DNA of 64,000 nucleotides. Source: Topomyia yanbarensis. Lineage: Eukaryota > Arthropoda > Insecta > Diptera > Culicidae. Position numbers and translations under genes: made by a program. Below the pieces are notes generated by a model. The model had not been told where the DNA came from. It worked only from the letters and a program-made list of their open reading frames with translations, and did not search any database. Location: positions 185,698,372 to 185,762,371 of the forward strand of contig NC_080672.1 of assembly GCF_030247195.1 (NCBI RefSeq), in the 5' to 3' direction. This document shows, in pieces, positions 52,467 to 63,448 of the stretch (position 1 is the stretch's first letter; each line of letters begins with the position of its first letter).

Positions 52467-55400
52467 TTCAACTCCTAAGGTGAAAGACTCCATCACTGTT
52501 TCACAGTGGAATTGCAGAAGTATCATACCAAAAATTGATTCCTTAAAAATTTTACTGCATAATTTAAAATGCGATGCTTTTGCTCTATGTGAAACATGGC
52601 TTACCTCAAACATTAATTTCAACTTAAATGATTTCAACATTATTCGCCTAGACCGAGACACCCCGTATGGAGGAGTGCTTCTAGGAATTAAAAAGTGCTA
52701 TTCTTTCTATAGAATTAACATCCCCTTGTTTGCGGGCATTGAGGCTGTAGCTGTCCAAACGAACATTAAAGGCAAAGACATGTCTATCGCTTCTATATAT
52801 ATACCTCCCAAAGTTCAAATTGGACAACGTCAAATTTTTGAGGTAGTGGAATCCATGGATGCTCCGCGTCTGATACTGGGAGACTTCAACTCGCACGGAG
52901 TATTGTGGGGTTCCCTCTACAATGATAATCGATCCTCTTTGATATACAATGTGTGTGACGAATTTAATATGACAGTTTTAAATACTGGCGAAACAACACG
53001 CATCCCCAGACCTCCTGCACGTCCAAGTGCATTAGATCTATCTCTGTGCTCGACATCACTTCGGTTAGATTGCACGTGGAAGGTTGTACCTGATCCTCAC
53101 GGTAGCGATCATTTGCCAATCGTTGTTTCAATTAACAGTGAATTAGGCCTTACGAATTCAATCAATGTCCCTTATGACTTAACACGAAATATTGATTGGA
53201 AAACATACGAAATATTAATTTCCACTTCTCTTGCTTCGACAGAAGAGCTACCCCCTACCGAAGAATATGAATTCTTAGCGGGTTTAATTATTGAAGCAGC
53301 AGAACAAGCCCAAACGAAATGCAATCCTGGAATCACAATAAATAGACGGCCCCCTAATCCTTGGTGGGACAAAGAGTGCTCTGATGCATATGAAGCTAAA
53401 CAAGTTGCCTACAAAGAAGTTATGAAACAGAAAGGGGGTATACGTGAGAACTTTGAAAATTATTTCATTTTGCAAAACAAATTTGACAGTATACGTCGTG
53501 CCAAAAAGTCTAGTTATTGGAGACACTTCGTTAATGGATTGTCAAGAGAAACCTCAATGAGTACTCTTTGGAACACAGCCAGAAGAATGAGGAATCGAAA
53601 CGTGACTAATGAAAGCGAAGATTTTTCGAATCGTTGGATATTTAATTTTGCCTAGAAAATTTGTCCAGATTCTGCTCCTGCGTAGAAAATCACTCGCGAT
53701 GCTCCCACAAGTAACGATTTCATAGATTCGCCTTTGACAATGATGGAATTCTCAATTGCACTCCTCTCATGCAACAATAATGCTCCGGGACTAGACAGAA
53801 TTAAATTCAACTTGGTGAAGAATCTGCCTGACCCAGCAAAAAGACGCTTGTTGAATTTATTCAATAAGCTTCTTGAGCAGAACATTGTCCCGCACGACTG
53901 GAGACAAGTGAGAGTTATCGCTATTTCAAAACCGGGAAAACCAGCCTCCGATCATAACTCGTATCGACCGATTGCAATGCTATCCTGCATCAGGAAATTG
54001 TTGGAAAAAATTATCCTACGACGTCTCGACAATTGGGTTGAGGCGAACGACTTGCTATCAGATACCCAGTTTGGTTTTCGGAGGGGAAAGGGAACGAATG
54101 ATTGTCTGGCGCTACTTTCGTCAGAAATCCTCTCGCTTACGCAAAAAAAGAACAAATGGCGTCTGTGTTCTTAGACATAAAAGGAGCATTCGACTCAGTC
54201 TCCATTGATGTTCTCTCGGAGAAGCTACATCAATGTGGTCTTTCACCGATATTAAATAATTATTTATACAATTTATTATCAGAAAAGCACATGCATTTTT
54301 CATATGGCGATTTGGCGACACTCAGAACAAGTTACATGGGCCTCCCACAAGGCTCTTGTCTAAGCCCCCTTCTCTATAATCTTTACGTGAATGACATTGA
54401 TAATTGTATTGTCAGCCCATGCACTTTAAGACAACTTGCAGATGATGGGGTGGTTTCTGCCACAGGACCAAAAGCTATAAATTTACAACAACCATTGCAA
54501 GATAGCTTGGATAATTTATCAATTTGGGCTTTAAAGCTGGGCATCGATTTCTCTAGGTTATGAACCCACTGGTAATTGAAAATTTTGAAAGACTTGTCGA
54601 GCTTCAACCCCAAACCAGATTCATGACAGTGTATTTCAATCACATGTCACAAGAAATAACGCCTGCTAGGTATGTTCCCACATACGTCAATATACTAGAT
54701 ACTCCTGAATCCACCTTATTCTTCGACACGTCCATGCAAGCAGAGATTCGTGGAATTCCGGATCATCTACGCTCGCGGGAGATCCCTAAAATATTCACAA
54801 GTAAATATCAACACATAGACTGCCTTAAAATGTTTTACACTGATGGGTCACGAATCAGTGAGGCCACTGGTATTTTCAACAATAATTTTTCAATTTCTCT
54901 CAAACTTGCAGAACCCGCCTCTGTTTATATAGCGGAACTAGCAGCAGTTCACTATAGTTTGCAAATAATTAATACTTTACCCCCGAACCATTACTTTATC
55001 CTCACTGATAGTCTCAGCACAATTGCAGCTCTACGCTCAAAGAGGATTGATAATCACGATCCATTCTTTTTGGGGAAGATACGAGAATCTCTGAGTAACC
55101 TAACAAGAAAATGTTATAAATTTACCCTAGTGTGGCTCCCCGCCCATTGCTCTATTGCGGGCAATGAGAAAGCTGATAATTTAGCCAAGATTGGTGCACT
55201 AGATGGTGAAATATATGAAAGACCCATCGCTTACAATGAATTTTATAGCGCTTCTCTACAGAGGACACTTGCTAGTTGGCAAACATCTTGGGACAATGGA
55301 GATATGGGACGATGGCTACACTCAATTATCCCTAAAGTATCAACGAAGGCATGGTTCAAAGGATTGGATGTAAGTCGGGACTTCATCCGTGTGATGTCTA

Positions 55401-55675
55401 GGCTCATGTCCAATCATTATACTTTAGATGCGCATCTCCGTCGTATTGGGCTCGCTGAAGCTAATCATTGTGCTTGTGGAGAGGGTTACCACGACATTGA
55501 TCATGTTGTTTGGTCCTGCACTGAATATCGTGAAGCCAGATCACAATTAGTAGATTCTTTACAAGTCCGAGGAAGACCAATCCATGTTCCTGTTAGAGAC
55601 ATCCTGGCGTATCGCGATCCTCTATACATGGAACTTATCTATCATTTTCTAAAAACAGCGTCTGTCAAAATTTAA
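52420..55675 (+). pseudogene. I-group ORF2, copy 2, broken
   Basis: The endonuclease and linker are open from 52420 to the TAG at 53653-53655, and a second TAG follows about 10 codons later. The reverse transcriptase is open from 53734 to about 54130, shifts frame there (near AYAKKEQMASVFLDIKGAFD) and continues to 54553, where the residues GIDFS jump to NPLVIENFERL. Comparison with copy 1 shows a deletion of about 470 bp removing the thumb. RNase H and tail (54560-55675) are open, with YTDGSRI, IAELAAV, LTDSLST and NEKADNLAK. Confidence 0.88.
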
Positions 55676-56003
55676 TTAAATTCATCTCCTCATACTCTCA
55701 TCCAAGGCTAATCATTCACCAATTAAAGTGTCCTAGAATATTCAGTTTTTAAATTTAGACAATAACAGAAAAAAGTAAATAAATACACCCGAAAATACTA
55801 GATCATTATGAAATACAACAATGTAAGGAAAAAAGCAAACAATAAAGTGATTTCAGTGTTAGTTTTAGACAAATTACTAGTATAGTTAAAATTAGTCTTA
55901 AGGATTTTTGTAACGTGCTATGTAAAAAAAGAAACTGGCGTAAAAAGCTTTTGCAAATGCCGTGTCAAATAAACGTATGGAAAAAAAAAAAAGATGTGCT
56001 ACT

Positions 56004-56484
56004 ATGTTTTAATTGCCGCAAGGTTCTACTGTATCGATTTTGTTGGCTATTTTCGGCAATGTTCTAAGATGTCACTAAATACCAATCCCCAGCTTGGAGA
56101 AGAACACTGGAATTTCATGGATTGAAATATGAAAAGATACCCGGGTATCCTGTCGAACACATTACTGTAAAACTAAAAAACTGATAATACATTAATAATG
56201 GTTTATACTATTTATACTATTATACTATTATTATACTATTAGAGTTCGATAATGTTTAATGCTCCAATCATTATATTCGTTAAATTGGTACGAAATAACC
56301 CATGTGGATGAGCGAAAATAAATATTACAACTATAGGAACATAGACTTCCAACTATAGGAACACAATCACAACTATTGGGTCTTACACAGCGTTTCGTTT
56401 TTTTGAACATTTTGCAAAAAGTAGAGGTTTAACTTAGATGTATAAATTTTTTTAGCTGTAGAATTGAAAAATCTTTCAAATAAA
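56004..56484. other. Non-coding flank of I-group copy 2
   Basis: The first part is dispersed-repeat sequence (TTCTAAGATGTCACTAAATA at about 56062). An AACTATAGGAAC motif repeated near 56325-56360 and CAACTATTGGGTC at about 56370 recall the 39.2-40.0 kb repeats. No gene. Confidence 0.5.
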
Positions 56485-56486
56485 TA

Positions 56487-57185
56487 GGGTAAGGTGGGGC
56501 AAATCCGACCTAGTAAATGGTTTTGGCTGTAAAATGCTCATTTTACATCGGATCAAGTCGTTTTATATACCATATTAAAGGTTAGACTCCTGGGCAACTT
56601 TCTGTATATAGCATTCTACCTGGATTTCAGGAATATTTTGAGATACAAGCGTTTTACAAAAATGTTCATTTTTGCTGTTTTTAAAAATGGTGGGGTAAAC
56701 CCGACCCCCTATGTTTTTGGTTGATTTAGTGCAGATATTACTCTAATTTTACGCTTTTTCAATAATAAATCAATGAATGAGGTGTTATTGAATTGTAACA
56801 TGAAGAAAATGGAGTTCAATGTCAATCTTGGAATGCTAAAATTACGAGCAGTAGCACGTAATGATATTCCCATTTGCATCGGAGCAATTGCTCGACGAAT
56901 ACTATAATCATTACGTTTTAGTGTCTTTCGTTTGTAATTATGAACCATTTTGCATAAAAATAATAAATAATAACAAAAAAATATTTTTCAATTTGATAAA
57001 TAAAAAAATTTTTAGCAAAAAAGCGGTCGGATTTACCCCAATATTTAGAGGTCGGCTTTGCCCCACCGCGTCATTTCTCATTACGATGCAATTAAAAAAA
57101 ATATGAAAAAGGTTGAACTAAATTCATCTATGCACTTTGTAGGAATTAAATCAAAGAATTTAAATCCACTTACATTTATTATTTC
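56487..57185 (-). mobile_element. psq-HTH (pogo-like) DNA element, copy A
   Basis: The left end GGGTAAGGTGGGGCAAATCC is preceded by TA. Internal inverted motifs are GGTGGGGTAAACCCGACC (56689), GGTCGGATTTACCCC (57026) and GGTCGGCTTTGCCCC (57048). It holds a minus-strand fragment of a transposase N-terminus. Homology to copy B in the opposite direction continues to about 57185. The catalytic region is absent, so it is non-autonomous. Confidence 0.75.
56808..56948 (-). pseudogene. Pogo-like transposase N-terminal psq HTH fragment, copy A
   Basis: Starting at the ATG 56948-56946 the frame reads MVHNYKRKTLKRNDYSIRRA, then IAPMQMGISLRATARNFSIP and RLTLN. This follows the psq/pogo DNA-binding motif (M-x-NYKRKT, helix, A-x-x-x-GIP-R-S-T-L). 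The rest of a transposase (DDE core) is missing; the frame ends in AT-rich sequence. Such HTH remnants are kept in deletion derivatives by chance or for binding; I cannot tell which. Confidence 0.7.
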
Positions 57186-57298
57186 TCGACCTAGGAGAGT
57201 TGAAACACCTTGTATTTTATCCATGGCGTCTCGCGACAAGACCTACATATGTATCATAACCTTCAAGCTCATCTTGGATATTTAATTTGTATTTTCAG
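57186..57298. other. Intron end before Vps34 exon
   Basis: AT-rich with a polypyrimidine/AG acceptor TTTGTATTTTCAG ending at 57298. No upstream Vps34 exon was found within the window. Confidence 0.6.
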
Positions 57299-58162
57299 AC
57301 TGACATTTCTAACCACAGGCCCCACTGAGTATGTGGCAATTTTCAAACATGGAGACGATTTAAGACAAGATCAATTAATCCTACAAATGATAACATTAAT
57401 GGATAAACTGTTGCAGAAAGAAAACTTGGATTTAAAACTAACGCCATACCGCGTTTTAGCAACTAGTTCGAAGCATGGATTTATGCAATATGTGGAATCA
57501 ATAACGGTGGCAGAGGTACTGAATGCTGAAGGAAGTATACTTAACTTTTTCCGGAAACATCATCCCTGTGAGGCAGGTCCTTACGGTATTCTTGCTGATG
57601 TTATGGACACATATATTAAAAGCTGCGCTGGGTACTGTGTAATAACTTACTTGTTAGGTAAACATATAATGTAGAATACAATTGCAGCATTGCGTAAGTT
57701 TTTTTTTTGCTTCTAGGTGTAGGAGATCGTCACTTGGACAACCTTCTTCTAACAGATACTGGCAAATTGTTTCATATCGATTTTGGTTACATTTTGGGCC
57801 GAGACCCAAAACCAATGCCTCCACCAATGAAACTTAGCAAAGAAATGGTTGAAGCTATGGGTGGATTGTATTCCGAACACTACCACGAGTTCCGAAAACT
57901 TTGTTATACTGCTTTTCTACATCTACGGCGTCATGCAAACGTCATGCTCAATTTATTTGGCCTAATGGTCGATGCATCAATTCCGGATATCGCTCTGGAG
58001 CCGGATAAGGCAGTCAAAAAAGTAGAAGATAATTTACGTTTAGATCTTTCTGATGAAGAAGCTGTACAGCACTTGCAAAACCTTTTAGACTTTTCAATAA
58101 CAGCAGTCATGCCAGCATTGGTTGAGCAAATTCACAAATTAGCTCAATATTGGAGAAAATGA
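57299..58162 (+). CDS. Vps34: Class III phosphatidylinositol 3-kinase (Vps34) C-terminal exons
   Basis: Two exons, 57299-57657 and 57717-58162, joined across a 59 bp GT-AG intron (phase 1), encode the last 267 residues. Vps34 phosphorylates phosphatidylinositol at the 3 position on endosome and autophagosome membranes, in complex with Vps15 and Beclin 1 (family knowledge). Exon 1 has [19 protein letters not shown] and the region to [12 protein letters not shown]. Exon 2 has the catalytic loop [12 protein letters not shown] and the DFG-type motif [15 protein letters not shown], then [13 protein letters not shown], the helices of the C-lobe, and the end [12 protein letters not shown], a typical Vps34 terminus. 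No stop or frameshift. The first base completes a split Arg codon, so more exons lie upstream. Two inverted pogo-like elements flank the exons. In flies this gene is Pi3K59F. Confidence 0.96.
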
Positions 58163-58799
58163 ATAACACATGTAATTAGTCCTATACGTATCGATTTTCT
58201 TTTTCGCTGTGAGCAATGGATAAGAAACAGAAACCCCAGTCCCGCATACGAAAACTGTTTTTAATTATTTTCCGCTGTCCCTATGTTGGTATCATTTCTA
58301 GTTGACAGAAACTTTCAAAATCAAAAAAAACCCGAACTCTAAAATCTTGTAAACAGTTGAATATATTTTAACTTTAATCAAATACACTACCCGTCATAAG
58401 TTTGTAATCACTTTAATAAGTATTCACTGTATCGATTTATGTAATAAGTTCTGTAACACCCATATTGAATATTGCAACACCCCCCGAAAAGTTGAGCATC
58501 ATCTAGGAAAGGCTGAATTCAAGATGCCCTATCTCGAAATCGTGACTATCGACATATTTCTCGACAAACATATGATTACGGCGTAAAATGCCAACTGTCA
58601 AAATTTGAAAATTGCAGACAAACCGTTACTCGCCAATCACAGATGTTGGTAGTAACTAAAGATAAATTTTTTCTCTTCATAAACTGCTAGGAACTGTGTT
58701 CGGCCAGTAACGGTTTGTCCGGAATTTTCCTTCAAAGAGAATTGGGCTTTTACGTTGTAATCATATGTTTGTCGAGATTTGATCTATTCAGCAAAGTTA
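58163..58799. other. 3' region of Vps34, no further gene
   Basis: It probably contains the 3'UTR. No canonical AATAAA is obvious in the first 250 bp; AATAAG occurs near 58414. The text GTAACGGTTTGTC at 58707-58719 and its inverse GACAAACCGTTACTCGCC at about 58617 suggest a small inverted repeat. Confidence 0.5.
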
Positions 58800-59460
58800 G
58801 GGTAAGGTGGGGCAGATCCGACCGTTGGGTAAACCCGACCATCCTCTGTTATCGAAAATCGGAAGCATTGCGCGAACTAATATCAATGTTGTCGTGTGGA
58901 GCATCGAAAATAATCGGAATGGTGGCATGACAGCATTTTATTAGTCTACATTGAGATGCTCAAACGACAATAAGTGTGTTTTTACAACTTTTGATTTGAT
59001 TTATGTGCGTCATTGACTTCAGGATATTTCAGATTGTTAATGTGATTGCATAAAAAAATGTAAGTGAATCTAAATTCTTTGATTAAAGTCCTACAAAGTG
59101 CATAGATGAAGTTTGTCCAACTTTTTTCATATTTTTTTTTAATTGCATCGTAATAAAAAATAACTCGATGGGGCAAATCCGACCTCTAAATCGTGGGGTA
59201 AATCCGACGGCTTTTTTGCTAAGAAAATGTTTATATATCAAATTGAAATATATTTTTATTATTATAATGTATTATTTTTTTGCACAATGGTTCAAAATTA
59301 CAAGCGGAAGACACAAAAACGTGATGAATATAGTATTCGTCGAGCAATTGCTCCGATGCAAATCGGAATATCTTTCCGTGCTACTGCTTATGATTTTGAC
59401 ATTCTAAGATTGACATTGAATTTAATTTTCTTCTTGTTACAATTCAATAACATAACATTT
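58800..59460 (+). mobile_element. psq-HTH (pogo-like) DNA element, copy B
   Basis: The left end GGGTAAGGTGGGGCAGATCC is preceded by TA (58798-58799) and followed by GTTGGGTAAACCCGACC. A second motif cluster GGGGCAAATCCGACC and GGGGTAAATCCGACGG lies at 59170-59210. From about 58990 to 59450 it is the inverse of copy A. The right terminus is not found, so this copy is truncated there. Confidence 0.75.
59287..59421 (+). pseudogene. Pogo-like transposase N-terminal psq HTH fragment, copy B
   Basis: The frame MVQNYKRKTQKRDEYSIRRA, IAPMQIGISFRATAYDFDIL, RLTLN is about 80 percent identical to copy A over 45 codons. It leads to a longer but meaningless hydrophobic frame to 59604. No catalytic domain. 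Confidence 0.7.
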
Positions 59461-59880
59461 ATTTATTTATTAGGTATTTTCTTTTTCTTCTTATCTGCAG
59501 AACTCAATATAATACGCATATACGATACTCATATGAATGTATGCGTGCACGCGAATGAAATGAATGATTTCTTCAACCTGCTTTTTCTCTCACTTTTCTC
59601 ATAAAACTACCCAAGTGTAGTATACCATTAGATTCGTAAGAATGCAAGGAAACTAATGGTAGCAAGTAAAACCAGATTTGAAAAACTTCATGGTAACGTT
59701 TTTCAATTTTCCCGTCGCACGCATTATATCGTCGCTTGTTCCGCGCTGTAGAAAAACACAGGGTTTGTGCTAAATTAGTACTACCCGAAAGCTTGGTGTA
59801 GGGGCTAATTATAAATTATGTCACACTTGTGTTGAGGGAGGGACTATGAAAAATGTCAACATTTTGTGAAGTATTGTTGG
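59461..59880. other. No recognisable gene
   Basis: Non-coding spacer between the pogo-like copy B and the hexanucleotide satellite. Nothing distinctive. Confidence 0.6.
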
Positions 59881-60376
59881 TCTTTGTCTTTGTCTTTGTC
59901 TTTGTCTTTGTCTTTGTCTTTGTCTTTGTCTTTGTCTTTGTCTTTGTCTTTGTCTTTGTCTTTGTCTTTGTCTTTGTCTTTGTCTTTGTCTTTGTCTTTG
60001 TCTTTGTCTTTGTCTTTGTCTTTGTCTTTGTCTTTGTCTTTGTCTTTGTCTTTGTCTTTGTCTTTGTCTTTGTCTTTGTCTTTGTCTTTGTCTTTGTCTT
60101 TGTCTTTGTCTTTGTCTTTGTCTTTGTCTTTGTCTTTGTCTTTGTCTTTGTCTTTGTCTTTGTCTTTGTCTTTGTCTTTGTCTTTGTCTTTGTCTTTGTC
60201 TTTGTATTTGTCTTTGTCTTTGTCTTTGTCTTTGTCTTTGTCTTTGTCTTTGTCTTTGTCTTTGTCTTTGTGTTTGTCTTTGTCTTTGCCTTTGCCTTTG
60301 CCTTTGCCTTTGTCTTTGCCTTTGCCTTTGCCTTTGCCTTTCTCTTTCTCTTTCTCTTTGTCTTTGTGTTTGTCTT
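59881..60376. repeat. Hexanucleotide satellite (TCTTTG)n, ~500 bp
   Basis: About 82 units of TCTTTG. The first 52 or so are nearly pure; one TATTTG near 60205 and one TGTTTG near 60270 break the run. From about 60286 units change to GCCTTT and then CTCTTT. The hexamer has no stop codon in most frames, which creates spurious 170-195 codon frames (alternating Val-Phe, Leu-Ser or Lys-Asp). Confidence 0.98.
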
Positions 60377-60421
60377 TTGAAGTATGATTAAACTTCGCGG
60401 AACGAGACGTTTTACTGGAGG

Positions 60422-61045
60422 TGTGATAATTGGTTATGAACAAAACACACTAACTTATTTCTTAACTCTATGGCTTGATAGCCGATTGTCGGGATGGACG
60501 TGCGTCCGCCGAGTCGGGTCAAACCAAATCAAGTGAGCCTCGTTTATTATCCAAATTCTACTTATATACCCTTTTCGGGTTCTAACGCTAGCTGACAATA
60601 AGAATCTTCCTTATAGCTAAAAAGAGACATGATATGAAGCGAGGACCAAACATGCTTATCCTGCAATATTGATTTTATTGATTGTTTTAAGGTTGCGTTG
60701 CTGTGCACCGAGGCAAGCGCCTGCTCGGTGTAAAGTGGGAAAAACTGTTCCTATCGTGTGTAACTTGAGATTGCATGCGCACTGTCTTATTCATTGCGTT
60801 TGGTCGGGAAGCGAGCCAAGCGCTGGGAGGTAGTAAAGCGTATGTAATCTAATTGCATCGAGTACGGGTTTGCGATGACTTATTTACTGCATGTTAATAT
60901 GGTCATAGCCCTGTTTCGGTAGTTAAGTTAGGTTTGGTATTATTTGGTTGCACAAGATATGTAATAAGAATGTGCCTAACTTGATTAATATGTTTATTCG
61001 GATTTTAGTTTCTCTGGTAGCTTACAAAGAGTGGTGTATACTACA
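60422..61045 (-). mobile_element. Probable LTR of a retrotransposon
   Basis: On the minus strand it starts TGTAGTATACACCAC at 61045 and ends AATTATCACA at 60422, so TG...CA ends are present. Directly before it stands a polypurine tract AAAGGGGGAAGG (61058-61047), as expected at a 3' LTR. Inside, TATATAAG at about 60577 is followed 18 bp later by AATAAA, a compact U3/R layout. No gag-pol coding is seen upstream, so only an LTR and a scrap of the internal region remain. The left border is the weaker of the two. Confidence 0.5.
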
Positions 61046-61058
61046 CCTTCCCCCTTTA

Positions 61059-61775
61059 AGAAAAATAATGGAATTATTTTGTTTTTGTGCTTCTACGTTT
61101 GTTTTTGTATCTATGAATTTTGTCTCTTTTCGGTATAATATTTTCTTGAATTTAACAATGTTTAAATTAATCCTAAACGTTACAGGGTGGCAGCTTTATT
61201 GTTTTTGCTTGTTCACTCGATTTAATGTTTTGAGCTAGTATCGTCTCCACAATAATGTTGCCTTAAGTTCTAATTTCCTGCTCAACAAATTTTAATATTT
61301 TAATAATTGTTCAAGTTGTATTTTCATTAATCTCGTTAAAATCAAGTGCGGGTGAAACGCTTGAATGTACATTATTTTCGCGTCAGTTGACGATTGAAAA
61401 GGTAGGGGATCGGGACTGACGGATGCGATCGAACAAAACTATACACATATTCCACAGTCTCAAAAGATTCAACTGAGATGAGTTTCCGATTGCACTTGAA
61501 GTCGTGGGAGTATGCAGACTAATTTGCTGGAATTAAACCAGGAAGCTCTATCATATACAAGGTGTTTGGTTCATCGTTATCAAATCTCAAATATTACAAA
61601 GTTATTTAACTTTTTCCGTAAACACCTTGTTTGTCTTTTAATGTCTCCAACTGAAAAAGTATACTTTGTGTTTTCAATATTTTAAATTCATTGGAAAGGG
61701 TGTTCCTTTCCTGTTATGTGTAACGGGTGCGTTGGTCCAGCATAGCCGATAAGACAACCGGTCTAATAAGTGTTC
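61059..61775. other. No recognisable gene
   Basis: AT-rich. The part next to the polypurine tract may be internal sequence of the LTR element. There is no gag or pol motif in any frame. Confidence 0.55.
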
Positions 61776-61777
61776 TA

Positions 61778-62029
61778 CACACTTAAAAATATTTACATCT
61801 CGCAAGATGCACATAAAAGGAGCGTCATAATTCACTTCAATTTACATTCAAGAACATGTAAAAATGCGTTTTGTTCACAAGTCTACATCTCCATTCAGCC
61901 GAGTTCTACATCAAAAGAGACACAATATTTTATTTCACATCTCGAAACATGTCAAATTTCATTATTAGACAGCAAAATACGTCGCAATGTTGTTTACGTC
62001 AAATGTAATTTTCATTTTTTCTAAGTGTG
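61778..62029. mobile_element. 252 bp TA-flanked MITE
   Basis: The ends CACACTTAAAAAT and (inverse of TTTTTTCTAAGTGTG) CACACTTAGAAAAA form a 14 bp inverted repeat with one mismatch and small drift. TA lies on both sides (61776-61777, 62030-62031). No coding sequence. Size and TA target fit a Tc1/mariner-type MITE. Confidence 0.75.
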
Positions 62030-62031
62030 TA

Positions 62032-62715
62032 TAGAAGGTTAGTTTCGTGCGGTAGCATACGTTTTTCGACCGAATGGTTTTTTTTTGGAAGCGGCGATTA
62101 GCAAGGGGTAAACAAACAAACATTTTTTGTTCACTGATTTCTAGACGGAAGATTATCCGAGAGCTTAAAAACGATAAGGCCGTTAGGAAGACAAGACGCA
62201 CCCGGCGTTTGAATAAATTTTCTTTAGAAATGACTTTATAAATTTATTCTCAGTCCGAAATATCATATTTGAATTCAAAAACGCTTTTAATCCACCTAAC
62301 AGTGTGATGAGACATTTCTTATAACTCTCATCACTCTCTTCGGATATTATATCGTTTGAGAACATTTAGAACTTGATGCTTCGCGATGTTTTTGATAACA
62401 CATACCACATGGGATAGTGGTAGGATTCAGAGAATCGCTCAAATCAGCATAGGACAACATCAGTGCTAGAAATCTCAAACCAAATCAATGGGAAAGCGAA
62501 AAAATGGCCCATAAAATGGACATACCAACGAATTATTGTTAATGCTCTGTTAATAAAATATCTAAATTGTGGTGGGTAAACTGAATTTTCCAAAAGGGGT
62601 TTTATATTGTACTGAGCCAAAAAAATCGAAATTTTTTTTTTGAGTCGATTTGAAGTTTATACTTTACTCAAATTTCCAACGCGACTGAGAACTAAGAAAT
62701 CAACGCTTTTTCTTG
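62032..62715. other. No recognisable gene
   Basis: Short frames only. Nothing distinctive apart from A/T-rich runs. Confidence 0.6.
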
Positions 62716-63448
62716 AAAAGGGCGATACTAGCAGTGATACCATTCAAAGAAAATAAACAGTGAATATTTCCAGACTTGGTTTCATTTTCTATTTAAGAAC
62801 TATTGTGTTTTTACATCCTAGATTGCATGATTCAGTGATCGAAACCCAAAACTTCATAAAGTTTTTGAAATTATTAAATTAAAATTTGTTGTTTCTATTG
62901 AAATTGACAAAATGATAGTATCACCCCTTTGCATGATTCAGTGATCGAAACCTAAAACTTCATGAAGTATTTGAAATTATTAAATTAAAATTTGTTGTTT
63001 CTATTGAAATTGACAAAATGATAGTATCGCCCCTTTGGCGATATTTACTTTTTCGGTCCCACCTATCAGCATTGAAGTATCGCCCTTACGTTTTTTTACA
63101 ATAACTACCGTTATACACCACCGATTTCGTCCGTGTTTGTTCAAAAGCGATCATTGTTACTATCTACAGCTGGTATCAGCTTGATAATCCTAAAAAAATA
63201 CGAAAATAGCAGTTTCGCCTCTAAACTGCTAGCAAAAAAAGTATCGCCCTGTTTGTTTGCATGGAGCGTGGAGGGCGAAACTTTAAATAAACAAACAAAA
63301 ATACAGTTTCGCCCGTTGTATTTTTTGCTGTAGTTTAAGAAAGCAATATCGTAGAATCAAAATTTTTAGGTTAATTTGTTGCGTTTCAAAGCCCTCATTC
63401 GCATGTATGAAAAAAGCATTATGTTTACATTTGTAAGTATCGCCCTTT
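62716..63448. repeat. Cluster of AGGGCGATACT motifs in both orientations
   Basis: AAGGGCGATACT at 62718 and inverse forms AGTATCGCCCTT or GTATCGCCC at about 63021, 63076, 63240 and 63437, with GTTTCGCC variants at 63212 and 63306. Arrangement in opposed pairs resembles terminal and subterminal motifs of a DNA element, similar in style to the GGGTAAAACCGAC family. No element could be delimited with certainty. Confidence 0.55.
62825..63036. repeat. 106 bp tandem repeat, two units
   Basis: Units start at 62825 and 62931 with GCATGATTCAGTGATCGAAA and end in ATGATAGTATCRCCCCTTT. They differ at only a few positions, so the duplication is recent. Confidence 0.92.

Larger units (their letters stand above)
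50430..55991 (+). mobile_element. I-group non-LTR retrotransposon, copy 2 (deleted, frameshifted)
   Basis: It starts CATAGCAGTTTTTGCAACC and ends in AATAAACGTATGG plus a 12 bp A-run. The 5.6 kb length is the 6.1 kb of copy 1 minus an internal deletion of about 470 bp. It belongs to a related but distinct subfamily: coding identity is high, yet the 5'UTR is quite different. Confidence 0.9.

Noticed and set aside
57299..58162. Vps34 segment as a processed retrocopy
   Set aside because: A 59 bp GT-AG intron is retained, a proper acceptor precedes the first exon, and no poly-A follows.
59856..60443. Long open frames of alternating Lys-Asp, Val-Phe or Leu-Ser
   Set aside because: They are translations of a stop-free hexanucleotide satellite and have no other protein features.
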